DNA of 64,000 bases from Adhaeribacter radiodurans. GTDB lineage: Bacteria; Bacteroidota; Bacteroidia; Cytophagales; Hymenobacteraceae. A program made the position numbers and the translations under genes. The notes beneath the pieces were generated by a model. That model was given only the letters and a program-made list of their open reading frames with translations, ran no database searches and had not been told where the DNA came from. This document shows, piece after piece, positions 44,361 to 53,583 of the stretch; positions within the stretch are counted from its first letter, which is position 1, and each line of letters begins with the position of its first letter. The stretch covers positions 6,262,001 to 6,326,000 of the forward strand of contig NZ_CP055153.1 of the NCBI RefSeq assembly GCF_014075995.1, in the 5' to 3' direction.

Positions 44361-46472
44361 ATGAGATATTTATACCTGCTGTTTTTATGTATTTCCTTCG
44401 TTAATCAAGTAAAGGCTCAAACCACAGATTTAGCCAATTTTAAGGAAAATTTTAAATTATTACCGCAGCCGCAAAAAATTGAAATTTTATCTGGTAAAGG
44501 ACTAGCTTCTACTTCTGTTAAGAATATTTTTTTAAATGGTAGCGCGCAAAAACCTGTGCTTTCCGGGTTGCTGGAAAACCTGCCGCTTAGTGCATCGGCG
44601 GGGAAAAACAGCTTAATTCTAACTATTTCATCTAATAACGATGTACCTGCCTCTCCTGAAGGATACTTTCTACGGGTAGAGAACGACCAGGTACATATTT
44701 CTGCCCGCGACCAGGCAGGTTTATTTTATGGCTGCCAAACCCTGAACCAACTCCTGGAAGATGCCCGTGACCAGCAAATTAAGATTCCGGCTTGTAAAAT
44801 AACCGATTACCCTGAGCTGGCATACCGGGCCGTGCACCTGGATTTAAAGCATCATTTAGATGCCGGGCATTATTATTACAACTTAATCGACCGTTTGGCT
44901 CAGGTAAAAGTAAATGCTGTTATTGTTGAGTTCGAAGATAAATTACGCTACCGGAAAGCTCCCAAAGTAGGAGCCAGCAACGCCATTTCCATTGAAGAAT
45001 TTGCCGCTATCAGCCGATACGCCCGCGACCGCAATATAGAAATAAGTCCTTTGGTGCAGGGTTTAGGCCACGCTTCGTTTATTTTAAAGCACGATCAATA
45101 CAAACCGTTAAGAGATGATCCAACATCTGACTGGGCTTTTGATCCTCTTAACCCTGCTACTTACGAGGTACAGTTCTCGCTTTATGCTGATGCCATGGCA
45201 GCTACCCCGTACGGTAAATACCTGCACATTGGCGGCGATGAAGTTGGTAAGCTGGGCATGTCGGAACTGGCCAAAAAATCCGGTAAAAAGCCCTTGGAAC
45301 TGCAAATGTACTGGCTAAACAAAGTGTGCGAGTATGCCCGCCAGCACAACCGTATTCCTATTTTTTGGGACGATATGCTTTTTAAGCTTTCCGGTTTGTA
45401 CGAAACTACTTATAATGACAAGCTTTCGCCGCAAAAAGTAGATAGCACCTGGCAGGCCAACGAGCAACGTTTAACCGAAAATCTTTCTTTGTTCCCGAAA
45501 GATTGCGTGTACATGCGCTGGAATTACGACACACCGGATATTTACGGTAATAAAAAAACCATTGACTGGTACAAAACCCACAATTTAAAAGTAATGGCTG
45601 CCACCGCGGCTCAAACCATGTGGCCTTTATTGCCGCGCGAAAATTCTAATTTTAAATCGATAAAAGATTTTAACCGGATTGCCGCTGATAAGAAAATGGA
45701 CGGTATTTTATGCACCGTTTGGGACGATTGCTCGCCGCACCACGAAACCGTGTGGCGGGGGCTGTACAACTTCGCTTTATTTAGCTGGAACAAAGCCGAT
45801 TTACCAGTAGGAGAAGTGAATGCTCTATACCGCCAACGGTTTTACGCCCCAGCTTTACGCCCAGCAAATTTTGAATTTCAGAATAGCTTAGAACAGGCTT
45901 TAACATTTTGGGAAACTGCTTTACTGGATAAAGGCCACCGCAACAACTATCCAACTAACATTGATTTGATTGAATTACCCAATTCTAAAAAACCAGGTGC
46001 CTGGAGCAAGCAATACCAAAATAAAATAAGCCGCGCTCAGGCAGAAGTGAACCGGTACGATCAAATTAAAACAACCCTAACCAAAGCCGAACAAGCTGCT
46101 ATCCGAAATCAGTATAATTTAGCGGTTATGCAGCAAATCAACGAGTTACAAATTTATCCGGCTAAGTTATTGTTGCTGCTAGCGCAGTACGATAAAGTAA
46201 AACCGGGTAAACAAAAACAAGCCGCCGGTCAACAAATTAGAGAGTACGTAGCTACTTTCCCGGAAGTAAGGAAACATTTTGAGGAAGTATTTTCGAAAAC
46301 CCGCTTCTTAGAAAACCCAGACGATTACCAGCTCGACGAAAACCATCACCATCATTTAGCTAACGGCACCAACAACAGCGATTGGATGTACGTTTACGAA
46401 CTGGAAATAAATAAAACAATCAACGATTGGTCGCCAGCAAAGAACGACGCTCGCCCAGCTGAAAGTCAGTAA
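44361..46472 (+). CDS. GH20 beta-N-acetylhexosaminidase
   Basis: A 703-aa exported protein with the signal peptide MRYLYLLFLCISFVNQVKAQ. A GH20b-like N-terminal domain (about 30-145) precedes the catalytic barrel. YLHIGGDEVGKLG carries the catalytic Asp293-Glu294 pair. YRAVHLDLKHH and KMDGILCTVWDDCSPHHET fit the barrel and active-site end. The C-terminal 150 residues are helical. It removes terminal GlcNAc/GalNAc from chito-oligomers or glycans. It pairs logically with the GH18 gene 5 kb upstream. Confidence 0.88.
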   Translation: MRYLYLLFLCISFVNQVKAQTTDLANFKENFKLLPQPQKIEILSGKGLASTSVKNIFLNGSAQKPVLSGLLENLPLSASAGKNSLILTISSNNDVPASPEGYFLRVENDQVHISARDQAGLFYGCQTLNQLLEDARDQQIKIPACKITDYPELAYRAVHLDLKHHLDAGHYYYNLIDRLAQVKVNAVIVEFEDKLRYRKAPKVGASNAISIEEFAAISRYARDRNIEISPLVQGLGHASFILKHDQYKPLRDDPTSDWAFDPLNPATYEVQFSLYADAMAATPYGKYLHIGGDEVGKLGMSELAKKSGKKPLELQMYWLNKVCEYARQHNRIPIFWDDMLFKLSGLYETTYNDKLSPQKVDSTWQANEQRLTENLSLFPKDCVYMRWNYDTPDIYGNKKTIDWYKTHNLKVMAATAAQTMWPLLPRENSNFKSIKDFNRIAADKKMDGILCTVWDDCSPHHETVWRGLYNFALFSWNKADLPVGEVNALYRQRFYAPALRPANFEFQNSLEQALTFWETALLDKGHRNNYPTNIDLIELPNSKKPGAWSKQYQNKISRAQAEVNRYDQIKTTLTKAEQAAIRNQYNLAVMQQINELQIYPAKLLLLLAQYDKVKPGKQKQAAGQQIREYVATFPEVRKHFEEVFSKTRFLENPDDYQLDENHHHHLANGTNNSDWMYVYELEINKTINDWSPAKNDARPAESQ

Positions 46473-46574
46473 ATTGTTTTATTTAAGTTCTACTATTTAC
46501 TCCATCAATTAAAGAATTAAGGTAAACCTGCCCAACGTAGATTTATCAAAAAGAATTTCGACCTTTACGAGTAA

Positions 46575-49121
46575 ATGTCATCTATTGCTTTATTCGATAC
46601 TTTACCTAATTTACCTGTTAAAGAAGCGCTTCCCAGGCTGCTTGCAGCTTTAGAAGATTCTACCCGCATTGTTCTGGAAGCACCACCTGGGGCAGGTAAA
46701 ACCACTCTGGTACCTTTGGCTTTACTAACGGTCTCCTGGCACAATGAAGGCAAAATTATAATGCTGGAGCCGCGCCGGTTAGCTGCCAAAGCTGCCGCTC
46801 AGCGCATGGCCGAATTATTAGGTGAATCGGTAGGCCAAACAGTGGGCTACCGGGTGCGGATGGAACGGGCTGTTTCTAACAAAACCCAAATAGAAGTAGT
46901 AACCGAAGGCATTTTAACCCGCTTGTTACAGGATGATCCTACTCTGGAAGGCATTGCCGCTATTATTTTCGACGAATTTCACGAACGAAGTTTACAAGCC
47001 GACTTAGGATTAGCCTTAGTCTTAGATGCCCAAACAGTATTACGCCCCGAATTGCGCATATTGGTAATGAGTGCCACCCTTGATGCTGCTACTGTAGGTC
47101 AGTGGTTGGAAGCTCCAGTTATCCGGAGTGAGGGCCGCATGTTCCCCGTAGAAACGCATTATATTTCACCCGCGGAAGTAGCTGCCGCCGGAAACCGCCC
47201 AATAGAACGACTGACGAATTTAATGCCTAAAACTATTCGCCAGGCTCTAACCCAGCATACCGATGGAGACGTGTTGGCCTTTTTACCGGGTTTAGGCGAA
47301 ATGCGGCAAGTCGCCCAACATCTGGAAAACAAACTACCCTCAAACACGCAGTTGCATGTATTACACGGCGAGTTAAGTTTGGCCCAACAACAGGCAGCCA
47401 TTCAACCAGCCGCTAAAGGTTACCGGAAAGTGGTACTGGCTACCAGTATTGCCGAAACCAGTTTAACCATTGAAGGAGTTAAAATAGTAGTGGATAGCGG
47501 CTTCTCGCGGGTACCAAAATTTGTCACCCGTACTGGCCTTACTACTTTAGCTACCATTCCGGTATCGCGAGCCGCCGCAGATCAGCGCCGGGGTAGGGCA
47601 GGCCGTTTAGGACCAGGTACCTGTTACCGCTTGTGGTCGCAGGCCGATCAGTTGCAATTACCAGAACGCCAAGTACCGGAAATTTGCGAAGCCGACCTAA
47701 GTAGTTTAGCTTTAGAACTAGCCATTTGGGGGATAAAAGATATTACCACTTTAAAGTGGTTGGATACTCCACCCACAGCAGCCTTAGCTCTGGCCCGCGA
47801 TTTATTACTGCGCCTCGAAGCCATGGATGCTACCGGAAAAGCAACCCGCCACGGGAAAGCTTTAGCCGCTTTAGGCTTAGCGCCTCGCTTAGGTCATTTG
47901 GTAATGCAAGGGCACGAACTGGGTTTTGGCTCTACTGCCTGCGCTCTGGCTGCTTTACTCGCCGAACGCGATATTTTGAAACCAGTAGAAACTACCCGCC
48001 TCAATCTGTTGCCCGATTTGCACCTACGGCTGGAACTGCTGGCTGGGCAACGCCCGCCTACTCCCGGTTTTATAACCGACGAAAATACCTTACGCCGCGT
48101 CCGCGAACAAGCCCGCCATTTACGCCAGCGCCTCCACGAACCAGATAGTCAAATTCAACCAGATGCAGTGGGTTTACTTACAGCTTTAGCTTACCCCGAC
48201 CGGTTAGCACAGCGGGAAACCTCCGGGCGAGTGCGACTCGTAACCGGACAGCGTGCTGCTTTAGCCACCGAGTTATTTTCCGAGGCAGAATTTTACGGCG
48301 TAGCGCAACTGGAAACTACTAACCAAACCCGGGTATTGTTGGCAGCACCTATTTCTAAAGCGGAAATATTGCAGCATTTTAGTTATCAACTGGAGCAAAA
48401 ACAGGAAGTACGTTGGGATGATACTGCTAACCGCATTATCGCTAGGCAAATTACCCGATTGGGAGCCCTGATTCTGGAAGAATCTAACCAAACAAAACCT
48501 GACCCGGAACTTGTTGCGGATGTCCTGCTACAAGCCTTACTGGAAAAAGGATTAGACCGGCTTCCCTGGTCTGACGAGGCACAACGAACTCGGCAACGCC
48601 TGGCATTTCTGCACCAACTGGAGCCAGAACGCTGGCCTAATGTTTCTGATGAAAGTTTAACTTCTACTGCTAGTGAATGGCTGCGGCCGCATTTAGTTGG
48701 TTTACGTTCGCTGGAGCAAGTAGCCCGGCTGGATTTTAATGAATTAGTATTGAATGATCTTTCCTGGGAGCAGCGACAGGAAGTGGACCGTTTGGCACCT
48801 ACGCATGTAACCGTACCCAGCAGCTCGCGCATTGCGGTAGATTATTCTGATATATCGGTACCTGTTTTAGCAGTACGCTTACAGGAAGTTTTTGGTATGC
48901 TGGATACTCCGAGGATCGGCGGTGGAAAAATACCTTTACTGATGCACTTGCTATCCCCGGCATCCCGCCCGGTACAGGTAACCCGCGACTTACGCAGTTT
49001 TTGGAACACCGGCTATTTTGAGGTTCGTAAAGATTTACGTGGGCGTTATCCCAAACACCATTGGCCCGATGACCCACTTTCGGCTCCACCTACCCGGGGA
49101 ACGAAGAAACGACCGGGTTAG
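46575..49121 (+). CDS. hrpB: ATP-dependent RNA helicase HrpB
   Basis: An 848-aa DEAH-family helicase of normal HrpB length. Walker A is PPGAGKTT (about 37-44), motif Ia LEPRRLAAKAAAQRMA, motif II DEFHERS (133-139, the HrpB variant of DEAH), motif III MSATLDA, and motif VI DQRRGRAGRLGPG. The C-terminal HrpB domain (WLRPHLVGLRSLEQV ... GGGKIPLLMHLLSPASRPVQ, then DLRSFW) is present. HrpB unwinds RNA in an ATP-dependent way; its role in most bacteria is unclear. Confidence 0.94.
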   Translation: MSSIALFDTLPNLPVKEALPRLLAALEDSTRIVLEAPPGAGKTTLVPLALLTVSWHNEGKIIMLEPRRLAAKAAAQRMAELLGESVGQTVGYRVRMERAVSNKTQIEVVTEGILTRLLQDDPTLEGIAAIIFDEFHERSLQADLGLALVLDAQTVLRPELRILVMSATLDAATVGQWLEAPVIRSEGRMFPVETHYISPAEVAAAGNRPIERLTNLMPKTIRQALTQHTDGDVLAFLPGLGEMRQVAQHLENKLPSNTQLHVLHGELSLAQQQAAIQPAAKGYRKVVLATSIAETSLTIEGVKIVVDSGFSRVPKFVTRTGLTTLATIPVSRAAADQRRGRAGRLGPGTCYRLWSQADQLQLPERQVPEICEADLSSLALELAIWGIKDITTLKWLDTPPTAALALARDLLLRLEAMDATGKATRHGKALAALGLAPRLGHLVMQGHELGFGSTACALAALLAERDILKPVETTRLNLLPDLHLRLELLAGQRPPTPGFITDENTLRRVREQARHLRQRLHEPDSQIQPDAVGLLTALAYPDRLAQRETSGRVRLVTGQRAALATELFSEAEFYGVAQLETTNQTRVLLAAPISKAEILQHFSYQLEQKQEVRWDDTANRIIARQITRLGALILEESNQTKPDPELVADVLLQALLEKGLDRLPWSDEAQRTRQRLAFLHQLEPERWPNVSDESLTSTASEWLRPHLVGLRSLEQVARLDFNELVLNDLSWEQRQEVDRLAPTHVTVPSSSRIAVDYSDISVPVLAVRLQEVFGMLDTPRIGGGKIPLLMHLLSPASRPVQVTRDLRSFWNTGYFEVRKDLRGRYPKHHWPDDPLSAPPTRGTKKRPG

Positions 49122-49308
49122 AAGCGAGGACTTTTTGCGGATTACACGGATTCGCGGATTTTAGAGCATATTTATATAAAATGTGTGTTTATTTATCTAT
49201 CAAAACTTTTTGAGTTCAAGAAATTGCAAGCTTAGCTTACCTTATTGTAAAATACTAGGTTTAATAAATGGCTAAAGTAGTTTGTAGGTAAAGAAACACC
49301 CTTAATTT

Positions 49309-49366
49309 TGTCCTTCGGGAGGAAGCTAATTACCTGCATAGCAAAATAGATTTTTCCCGAAGGACA
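49309..49366. repeat. REP-like hairpin with TGTCCTTCGGGA arms
   Basis: Perfect 12-bp arms at 49309-49320 and 49355-49366 enclose a 34-nt loop. The left arm with its flank (TGTCCTTCGGGAGGAAGCTAA minus the last base) matches the inner stem at 40092 at most positions, and both follow AAGAAACACCC. No gene is seen in the rest of 49122-49525. Confidence 0.6.
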
Positions 49367-49525
49367 GCTACTTTTAACTGCTTCCATCCATTTACTTTTA
49401 TTTTTTAAAATCTAATTAGCAGTTGCCAGATATACTATTTACACCAACAAAAAGTAAAAATTTCGTTAAAGATTCATTTGCTTTTAACAAAGACTTGATT
49501 ACTTCAACAGTAAAATAACTAACTA

Positions 49526-50419
49526 ATGCAGAAAATTTATTTAAGCGACGCTGGCCCTAAAGTATCCCCGGCAGTTTACAGTTTCCACCGTTGGCAAGAG
49601 GATGCTACTACTACTGCCGCCTCCATGGAAAAAATAGTAAATCTTTGTCTGGAATTAGGTATCAACACCTTCGACCATGCCGATGTTTACGGCTCTTACC
49701 ACGCTGAAGAATTGTTTGGTCAGGTAATTAGCCAGAAATCGTTTAAAAGAGAAGACATTGTTTTATTTACTAAATGCGGTTTGCGTTTACCACATCCTAG
49801 TCAGCCGGAGGTGCGGGTAAAGCATTACGACACTTCCCGCCAACATATTCTGCGCAACGTAGAAGAATCGCTTCGCAAACTAAAAACTGATTACCTCGAT
49901 ATTTTCCTTTTATATCATCTCGACCCCATCTCTAACCTGGAAGAAACAGCTATTACCTTGCGGCAACTAAAAGAATCGGGGAAGGTAAAAAATATCGGGG
50001 TAGCTAATTTCTCAGTTTTTCAGCATCAGTTACTGGCCGCTTACTTAAATATACCTATTGTAACCAACCACATTGAGTTGAATTTATTAAACACGCAGGC
50101 CTTGGATAATGGCCAGATTGATTACATTAAACAGCGCTACATGCGGCCACTGGCTTCCGGCCCACTAGCAGATGGAAGGATTGCCAATGGCACGGATGAA
50201 GTAGCGGTACGCGTCCGCCAGAAATTACAGGAAATTGGCCAGAAATATAACGTAGATATGGAATCGATTGCGGTAGCTTGGGTAATTAAATTAGGGGCTT
50301 TACCATTGTTGGGCACGCGCGATGAACAGCGGCTCCGAAATGCTGTTAATGCTTTTAATATTGATTTAGAGCATCAGGATTGGTACGAGTTGTACGCTAT
50401 TTCCAGAGGAGAAATTTAA
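49526..50419 (+). CDS. Aldo/keto reductase, YdhF type
   Basis: A 297-aa cytoplasmic NADPH-dependent oxidoreductase. The AKR tetrad is visible: Asp50 and Tyr55 (FDHADVYG), Lys83 (FTKCGLR), His131 (LLYHLDP). GKVKNIGVANF and the C-terminal cofactor stretch (LPLLGTRDEQRLRNAVNA) also fit. It reduces carbonyls of unknown identity. It stands alone, and a 32-bp-stem hairpin begins at its stop codon. Confidence 0.9.
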   Translation: MQKIYLSDAGPKVSPAVYSFHRWQEDATTTAASMEKIVNLCLELGINTFDHADVYGSYHAEELFGQVISQKSFKREDIVLFTKCGLRLPHPSQPEVRVKHYDTSRQHILRNVEESLRKLKTDYLDIFLLYHLDPISNLEETAITLRQLKESGKVKNIGVANFSVFQHQLLAAYLNIPIVTNHIELNLLNTQALDNGQIDYIKQRYMRPLASGPLADGRIANGTDEVAVRVRQKLQEIGQKYNVDMESIAVAWVIKLGALPLLGTRDEQRLRNAVNAFNIDLEHQDWYELYAISRGEI

Positions 50420-50485
50420 ATTTAATAAACATTAAAGATGGCGCGAGCGTCTTCGCTCGTGCCATCTTTAATGTTTATTAAATTT
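50418..50485. repeat. Very long perfect hairpin between convergent genes
   Basis: 25-bp perfect arms (50418-50442 and 50461-50485; AAATTTAATAAACATTAAAG outer part) continue into GCGAGCG / CGCTCGT around a TCTT loop, making a stem of about 32 bp. It could serve as a bidirectional terminator for the reductase and pseudouridine synthase genes. The GC core (GCGAGCGTCTTCGCTCG) looks like a dispersed repeat. Confidence 0.75.
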
Positions 50486-50525
50486 ATCAGTAAGTTAAGC
50501 ATTACCAATAATTCAATCTTTAAAA

Positions 50526-51500
50526 TTACCTTTTAGGTGAACCGCCTCTTCTTCCGTTACTCCTCGGGGCTGCATTCCGGTTGGCTGTAGGTTTACTTTT
50601 CCCAACACGGGGGCCAGAACCTGTTTTAGCAGGGCTTTTGGACCGCGGTTTACTGCCTGCGTTTTTTGCTGCGGTAATTGGTTTCCCAGATTCTTTATTC
50701 CCGGTTTCAGGTTTAGATTTCGGCCGGACAGAAGAAAAATCTTCTTCGTAAAAATTATCTTCCTTACCAGCACCATAGTTCTTGCTTCTGGCTTTACCAG
50801 CTACTACACTTTTAATTTCAGTTATTTCAATTTCAGTTAAGGCGCGCCACATGCCAACCTGTAATTTACCGGCCGTAAAATTATTGATACGGTTTCGTTG
50901 CAAATGCACCACTTTATAGCCTAAGGCCTCTACAATTCTTTTTACGTGGTGATTAGTACCTGGCTCCAGCACTATCCGAAAGCGATTGGTTCCCATTTTT
51001 GCTACAAAGTTCTTCTTGCGGGTAGCTCCGGGCTCGGGTATTCCGCCTTCACTTACCTTGGTTAAAAAATCGCCGGTAATTAATCTATCTACTGTTACCA
51101 GGTATTCTTTCTCGTATTTAGAATCGTTCTTGGTTATTTTGCGAACCAGTTCGGTATCGTTGCTTAAAAACAATAATCCTTCCGCTTCGCGATCCAGGAA
51201 ACCGATGGGTTGCAGAGAAGCGGGATAATTTAACGCGCTAATAATATTATTTCTAACGGAAAGATCGGTAGTAGTGGCAATACCCGCAGGCTTGTTAAAC
51301 AACAGAAAAACAATTTCTTCTTCGCGCACGTGTAAAATCTCATCATCAATCCGGACTTTATCGTTGGCGGTTACTTTGGTGCCCGGTTCGGGAATTTTAC
51401 CGTTTACCGTCACCCGGCCTTGCTCCAGTAATTTATCGGCTTCCCGTCTGGAACAGAAACCGGTATCACTGATAAATTTATTTAATCGCTTTGCTTCCAT
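50526..51500 (-). CDS. RsuA/RluF-type rRNA pseudouridine synthase with basic tail
   Basis: A 324-aa protein. An S4 RNA-binding domain (1-60: RLNKFISDTGFCSRREADKL ... GRVTVNGK) precedes the synthase domain with FNKPAGI and GFLDREAEGLLFLSND, where Asp103 is the catalytic residue. RluF-like enzymes make pseudouridine in 23S rRNA. The usual GRNRQIRRM stretch is GTNHHVKRI here, a divergence. The last 90 residues are rich in Lys, Arg, Ser and Gly (ending RRGGSPKR), probably disordered and RNA-binding. The family call is solid; the exact target base is uncertain. Confidence 0.85.
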   Translation of the reverse strand: MEAKRLNKFISDTGFCSRREADKLLEQGRVTVNGKIPEPGTKVTANDKVRIDDEILHVREEEIVFLLFNKPAGIATTTDLSVRNNIISALNYPASLQPIGFLDREAEGLLFLSNDTELVRKITKNDSKYEKEYLVTVDRLITGDFLTKVSEGGIPEPGATRKKNFVAKMGTNRFRIVLEPGTNHHVKRIVEALGYKVVHLQRNRINNFTAGKLQVGMWRALTEIEITEIKSVVAGKARSKNYGAGKEDNFYEEDFSSVRPKSKPETGNKESGKPITAAKNAGSKPRSKSPAKTGSGPRVGKSKPTANRNAAPRSNGRRGGSPKR

Positions 51501-51790
51501 AATTAAGGGTAACGTTGCTTAATTGTAAGTATAAATAGCTGCTTGTATAAATGCTTCAAGCAAAAATAATGAGCAGTCTTATTTTAAATTTTAATTTAAT
51601 TTTCTTTAATAATCTGGCAAAGGTAAGGATAACCTAACGCAAAGAATTTAAAATCTAAATCAACCTGACACTACTCTCTTTCTATTTCTAAATTTTTACC
51701 TCTAAATGGACTCTTGAGTTATTTAAAATACTATTTTAGTTTAAAAAGTAGCCTGTTTTTTAAATTTATTGAGCCCCAAGTTTTACAACC

Positions 51791-52375
51791 ATGAATCTTC
51801 AACCGCTTCTTGCTTATATTAACCAGTATATAACTCTTACCCCGGAAGAAGAAGCTACTTTGCTCGCAAAAGTAAGATACCGCAAATACCTGAAAGGACA
51901 GTTTGTGGTGCAAAGCGGTGATGTGTGCAAATACGAAAACTTTGTATTATCAGGCTGTTTAAAAACTTTTTACATAGATCCGGAAGGGCAGGAGCACATT
52001 GTAATGTTTGCGGTAGAAAACTGGTGGACGGCCGATTTAGGCAGCTTTATTACTCAAAATCCGGCCGACTTTAATGTTCAATGCCTCGAAAACACCGAAC
52101 TGGCTCAATTTGCCCACGAAGATCTGGAACAGCTCTACCAAGAAATTCCTAAACTCGAACGCTTTTTCCGGATTATTATTCAGAAAGCTTTTGTGGCTTC
52201 GCAAAAAAGAGTGGTAAATAGTTTTAGTCTGCCGGCCAAAGAGCGCTACCTGGCTTTTAAAAAACAATACCCACAAATTGATCAACGGGTACCGCAGTAC
52301 ATGATTGCTTCTTACCTGGGCATTACCAAAGAATTTCTGAGTAAAATCCGCAACCAGTTAATTCTGGAGCAATAA
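51791..52375 (+). CDS. Crp/Fnr family transcriptional regulator
   Basis: A 194-aa protein with a cyclic-nucleotide-binding-like beta-roll (about 20-115: KYLKGQFVVQSGDVCKYENF, LSGCLKTFYIDPEGQEHIVM) and a short C-terminal helix-turn-helix (VPQYMIASYLGITKEFLSKI). The effector is unknown. The SnoaL-like and DoxX genes follow in the same direction and may be its targets. Confidence 0.88.
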   Translation: MNLQPLLAYINQYITLTPEEEATLLAKVRYRKYLKGQFVVQSGDVCKYENFVLSGCLKTFYIDPEGQEHIVMFAVENWWTADLGSFITQNPADFNVQCLENTELAQFAHEDLEQLYQEIPKLERFFRIIIQKAFVASQKRVVNSFSLPAKERYLAFKKQYPQIDQRVPQYMIASYLGITKEFLSKIRNQLILEQ

Positions 52376-52470
52376 TTTTATTAAACAAGTTTAACCTCCT
52401 TTTTTAATCTACTTCATCTTATTTCGCGCCGTTTCTACTGAGCTTTGCTTAAACAATAACAACAAAGCTC

Positions 52471-52824
52471 ATGATAACTCTATTAGAAAAAATCAGCGAT
52501 TTAAACGACTTGGTTTTACAGGGTAAAGCCCTGGAAGCCTTCGAAAAGTATTACCACGACGACGTAGTAATGCAGGAAAACGAAAACACACCCACCTTGG
52601 GCAAAGCCGCTAACCGTCAGCGCGAAAACGAATTCTTCTCGTCCATTACCGAGTTCGGAGGAGCCCATCCTTTAAAAGTTACCGTGGGCGAAGGCGTAAC
52701 GATGGTGCAATGGCACTACGATTATACCCACAAAGATTGGGGCGTGCGCAACTACACCCAGGTATCGGTGCAGGAATGGCAAGACGGTAAAATAATTAAA
52801 GAACAATTCTTTTATGGCAATTGA
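52471..52824 (+). CDS. SnoaL-like (NTF2-fold) small protein
   Basis: A 117-aa protein with the one-domain NTF2/SnoaL pattern: LVLQGKALEAFEKYYHDDVV, then MQENENTPTLGK, VGEGVTMVQWHYDYTHKDWG and a closing WQDGKIIKEQFFYGN. Such folds act as small binding proteins or isomerases. The substrate is unknown. It lies 45 bp before the DoxX gene and is probably co-transcribed with it. Confidence 0.8.
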   Translation: MITLLEKISDLNDLVLQGKALEAFEKYYHDDVVMQENENTPTLGKAANRQRENEFFSSITEFGGAHPLKVTVGEGVTMVQWHYDYTHKDWGVRNYTQVSVQEWQDGKIIKEQFFYGN

Positions 52825-52869
52825 TCTTCAACAATCTAATACGTTAAATCCATTAGTCGAAATAAAGCC

Positions 52870-53322
52870 ATGAAAAACAAAATTTTTGAAACCGACAATT
52901 CGCTGGCTCCCCTTTTTCTAAGAATTGGCTTAGGATTAGTAGTATTTGCCCATGGCGCGCAGAAACTATTTGGCTGGTTTAATGGCTACGGCTTTACTGG
53001 CACTATGAAATTTTTCACCGAATCCGAAGGCCTTCCCTGGGTATTAGGTTTCCTGATTATTATACTGGAATCAATAGGGGCGCTGGCCTTGGTAGCAGGG
53101 TTTGCCACCCGCTTTTTGGCTGCCTCGCTGGGGTTATTAGCCTTAGGTATTATTTTAACTACCCGCATTGAGTTCGGATTTTTTATGAACTGGTTCAACA
53201 ACCAGGCCGGGGAAGGATACGAGTTCTTTATTTTCTGGATAGCTATGGCCTTTTCGCTTTTAATTACCGGTGGCGGAAAATACGCCGCCGATAAGTTATT
53301 AATAAAAAGCAAACTCAACTAA
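52870..53322 (+). CDS. DoxX family membrane protein
   Basis: A 150-aa protein with four hydrophobic segments and the DoxX signature (FLRIGLGLVVFAHGAQKLFG, WFNGYGFTGTMKFF, GFATRFLAASLG). The family is linked to quinone redox and thiosulfate or oxidative stress functions, but many members are uncharacterised. It probably forms an operon with the SnoaL-like gene. Confidence 0.88.
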   Translation: MKNKIFETDNSLAPLFLRIGLGLVVFAHGAQKLFGWFNGYGFTGTMKFFTESEGLPWVLGFLIIILESIGALALVAGFATRFLAASLGLLALGIILTTRIEFGFFMNWFNNQAGEGYEFFIFWIAMAFSLLITGGGKYAADKLLIKSKLN

Positions 53323-53350
53323 CAATTAATCAATCCTAGGATCAGCCCCA

Positions 53351-53387
53351 AAGCCCGGTGTTAAAGATTTCCTTTACTATCGGGCTT
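53351..53387 (+). terminator. Terminator after DoxX
   Basis: AAGCCCG and CGGGCTT arms with an inner TTAAAG/CTTTA pairing lie just after the stop codon. The poly-T tail is weak. Confidence 0.6.
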
Positions 53388-53583
53388 GTTGGTTAATTTT
53401 TAAATCTGTTTGAAAAAATATACATCCTGATCTTTTATTATAGCTAAATACTAATAAAAGAAATTCTGATTTCTAAATCAAAAAACTTATCTTACCATTA
53501 AAAATATACTTATAGTAACTATTTGTAAATCTATAATTTAGGATAGCATCTTCGAGTATTACTTTTAATGTAATTCTTTAATC

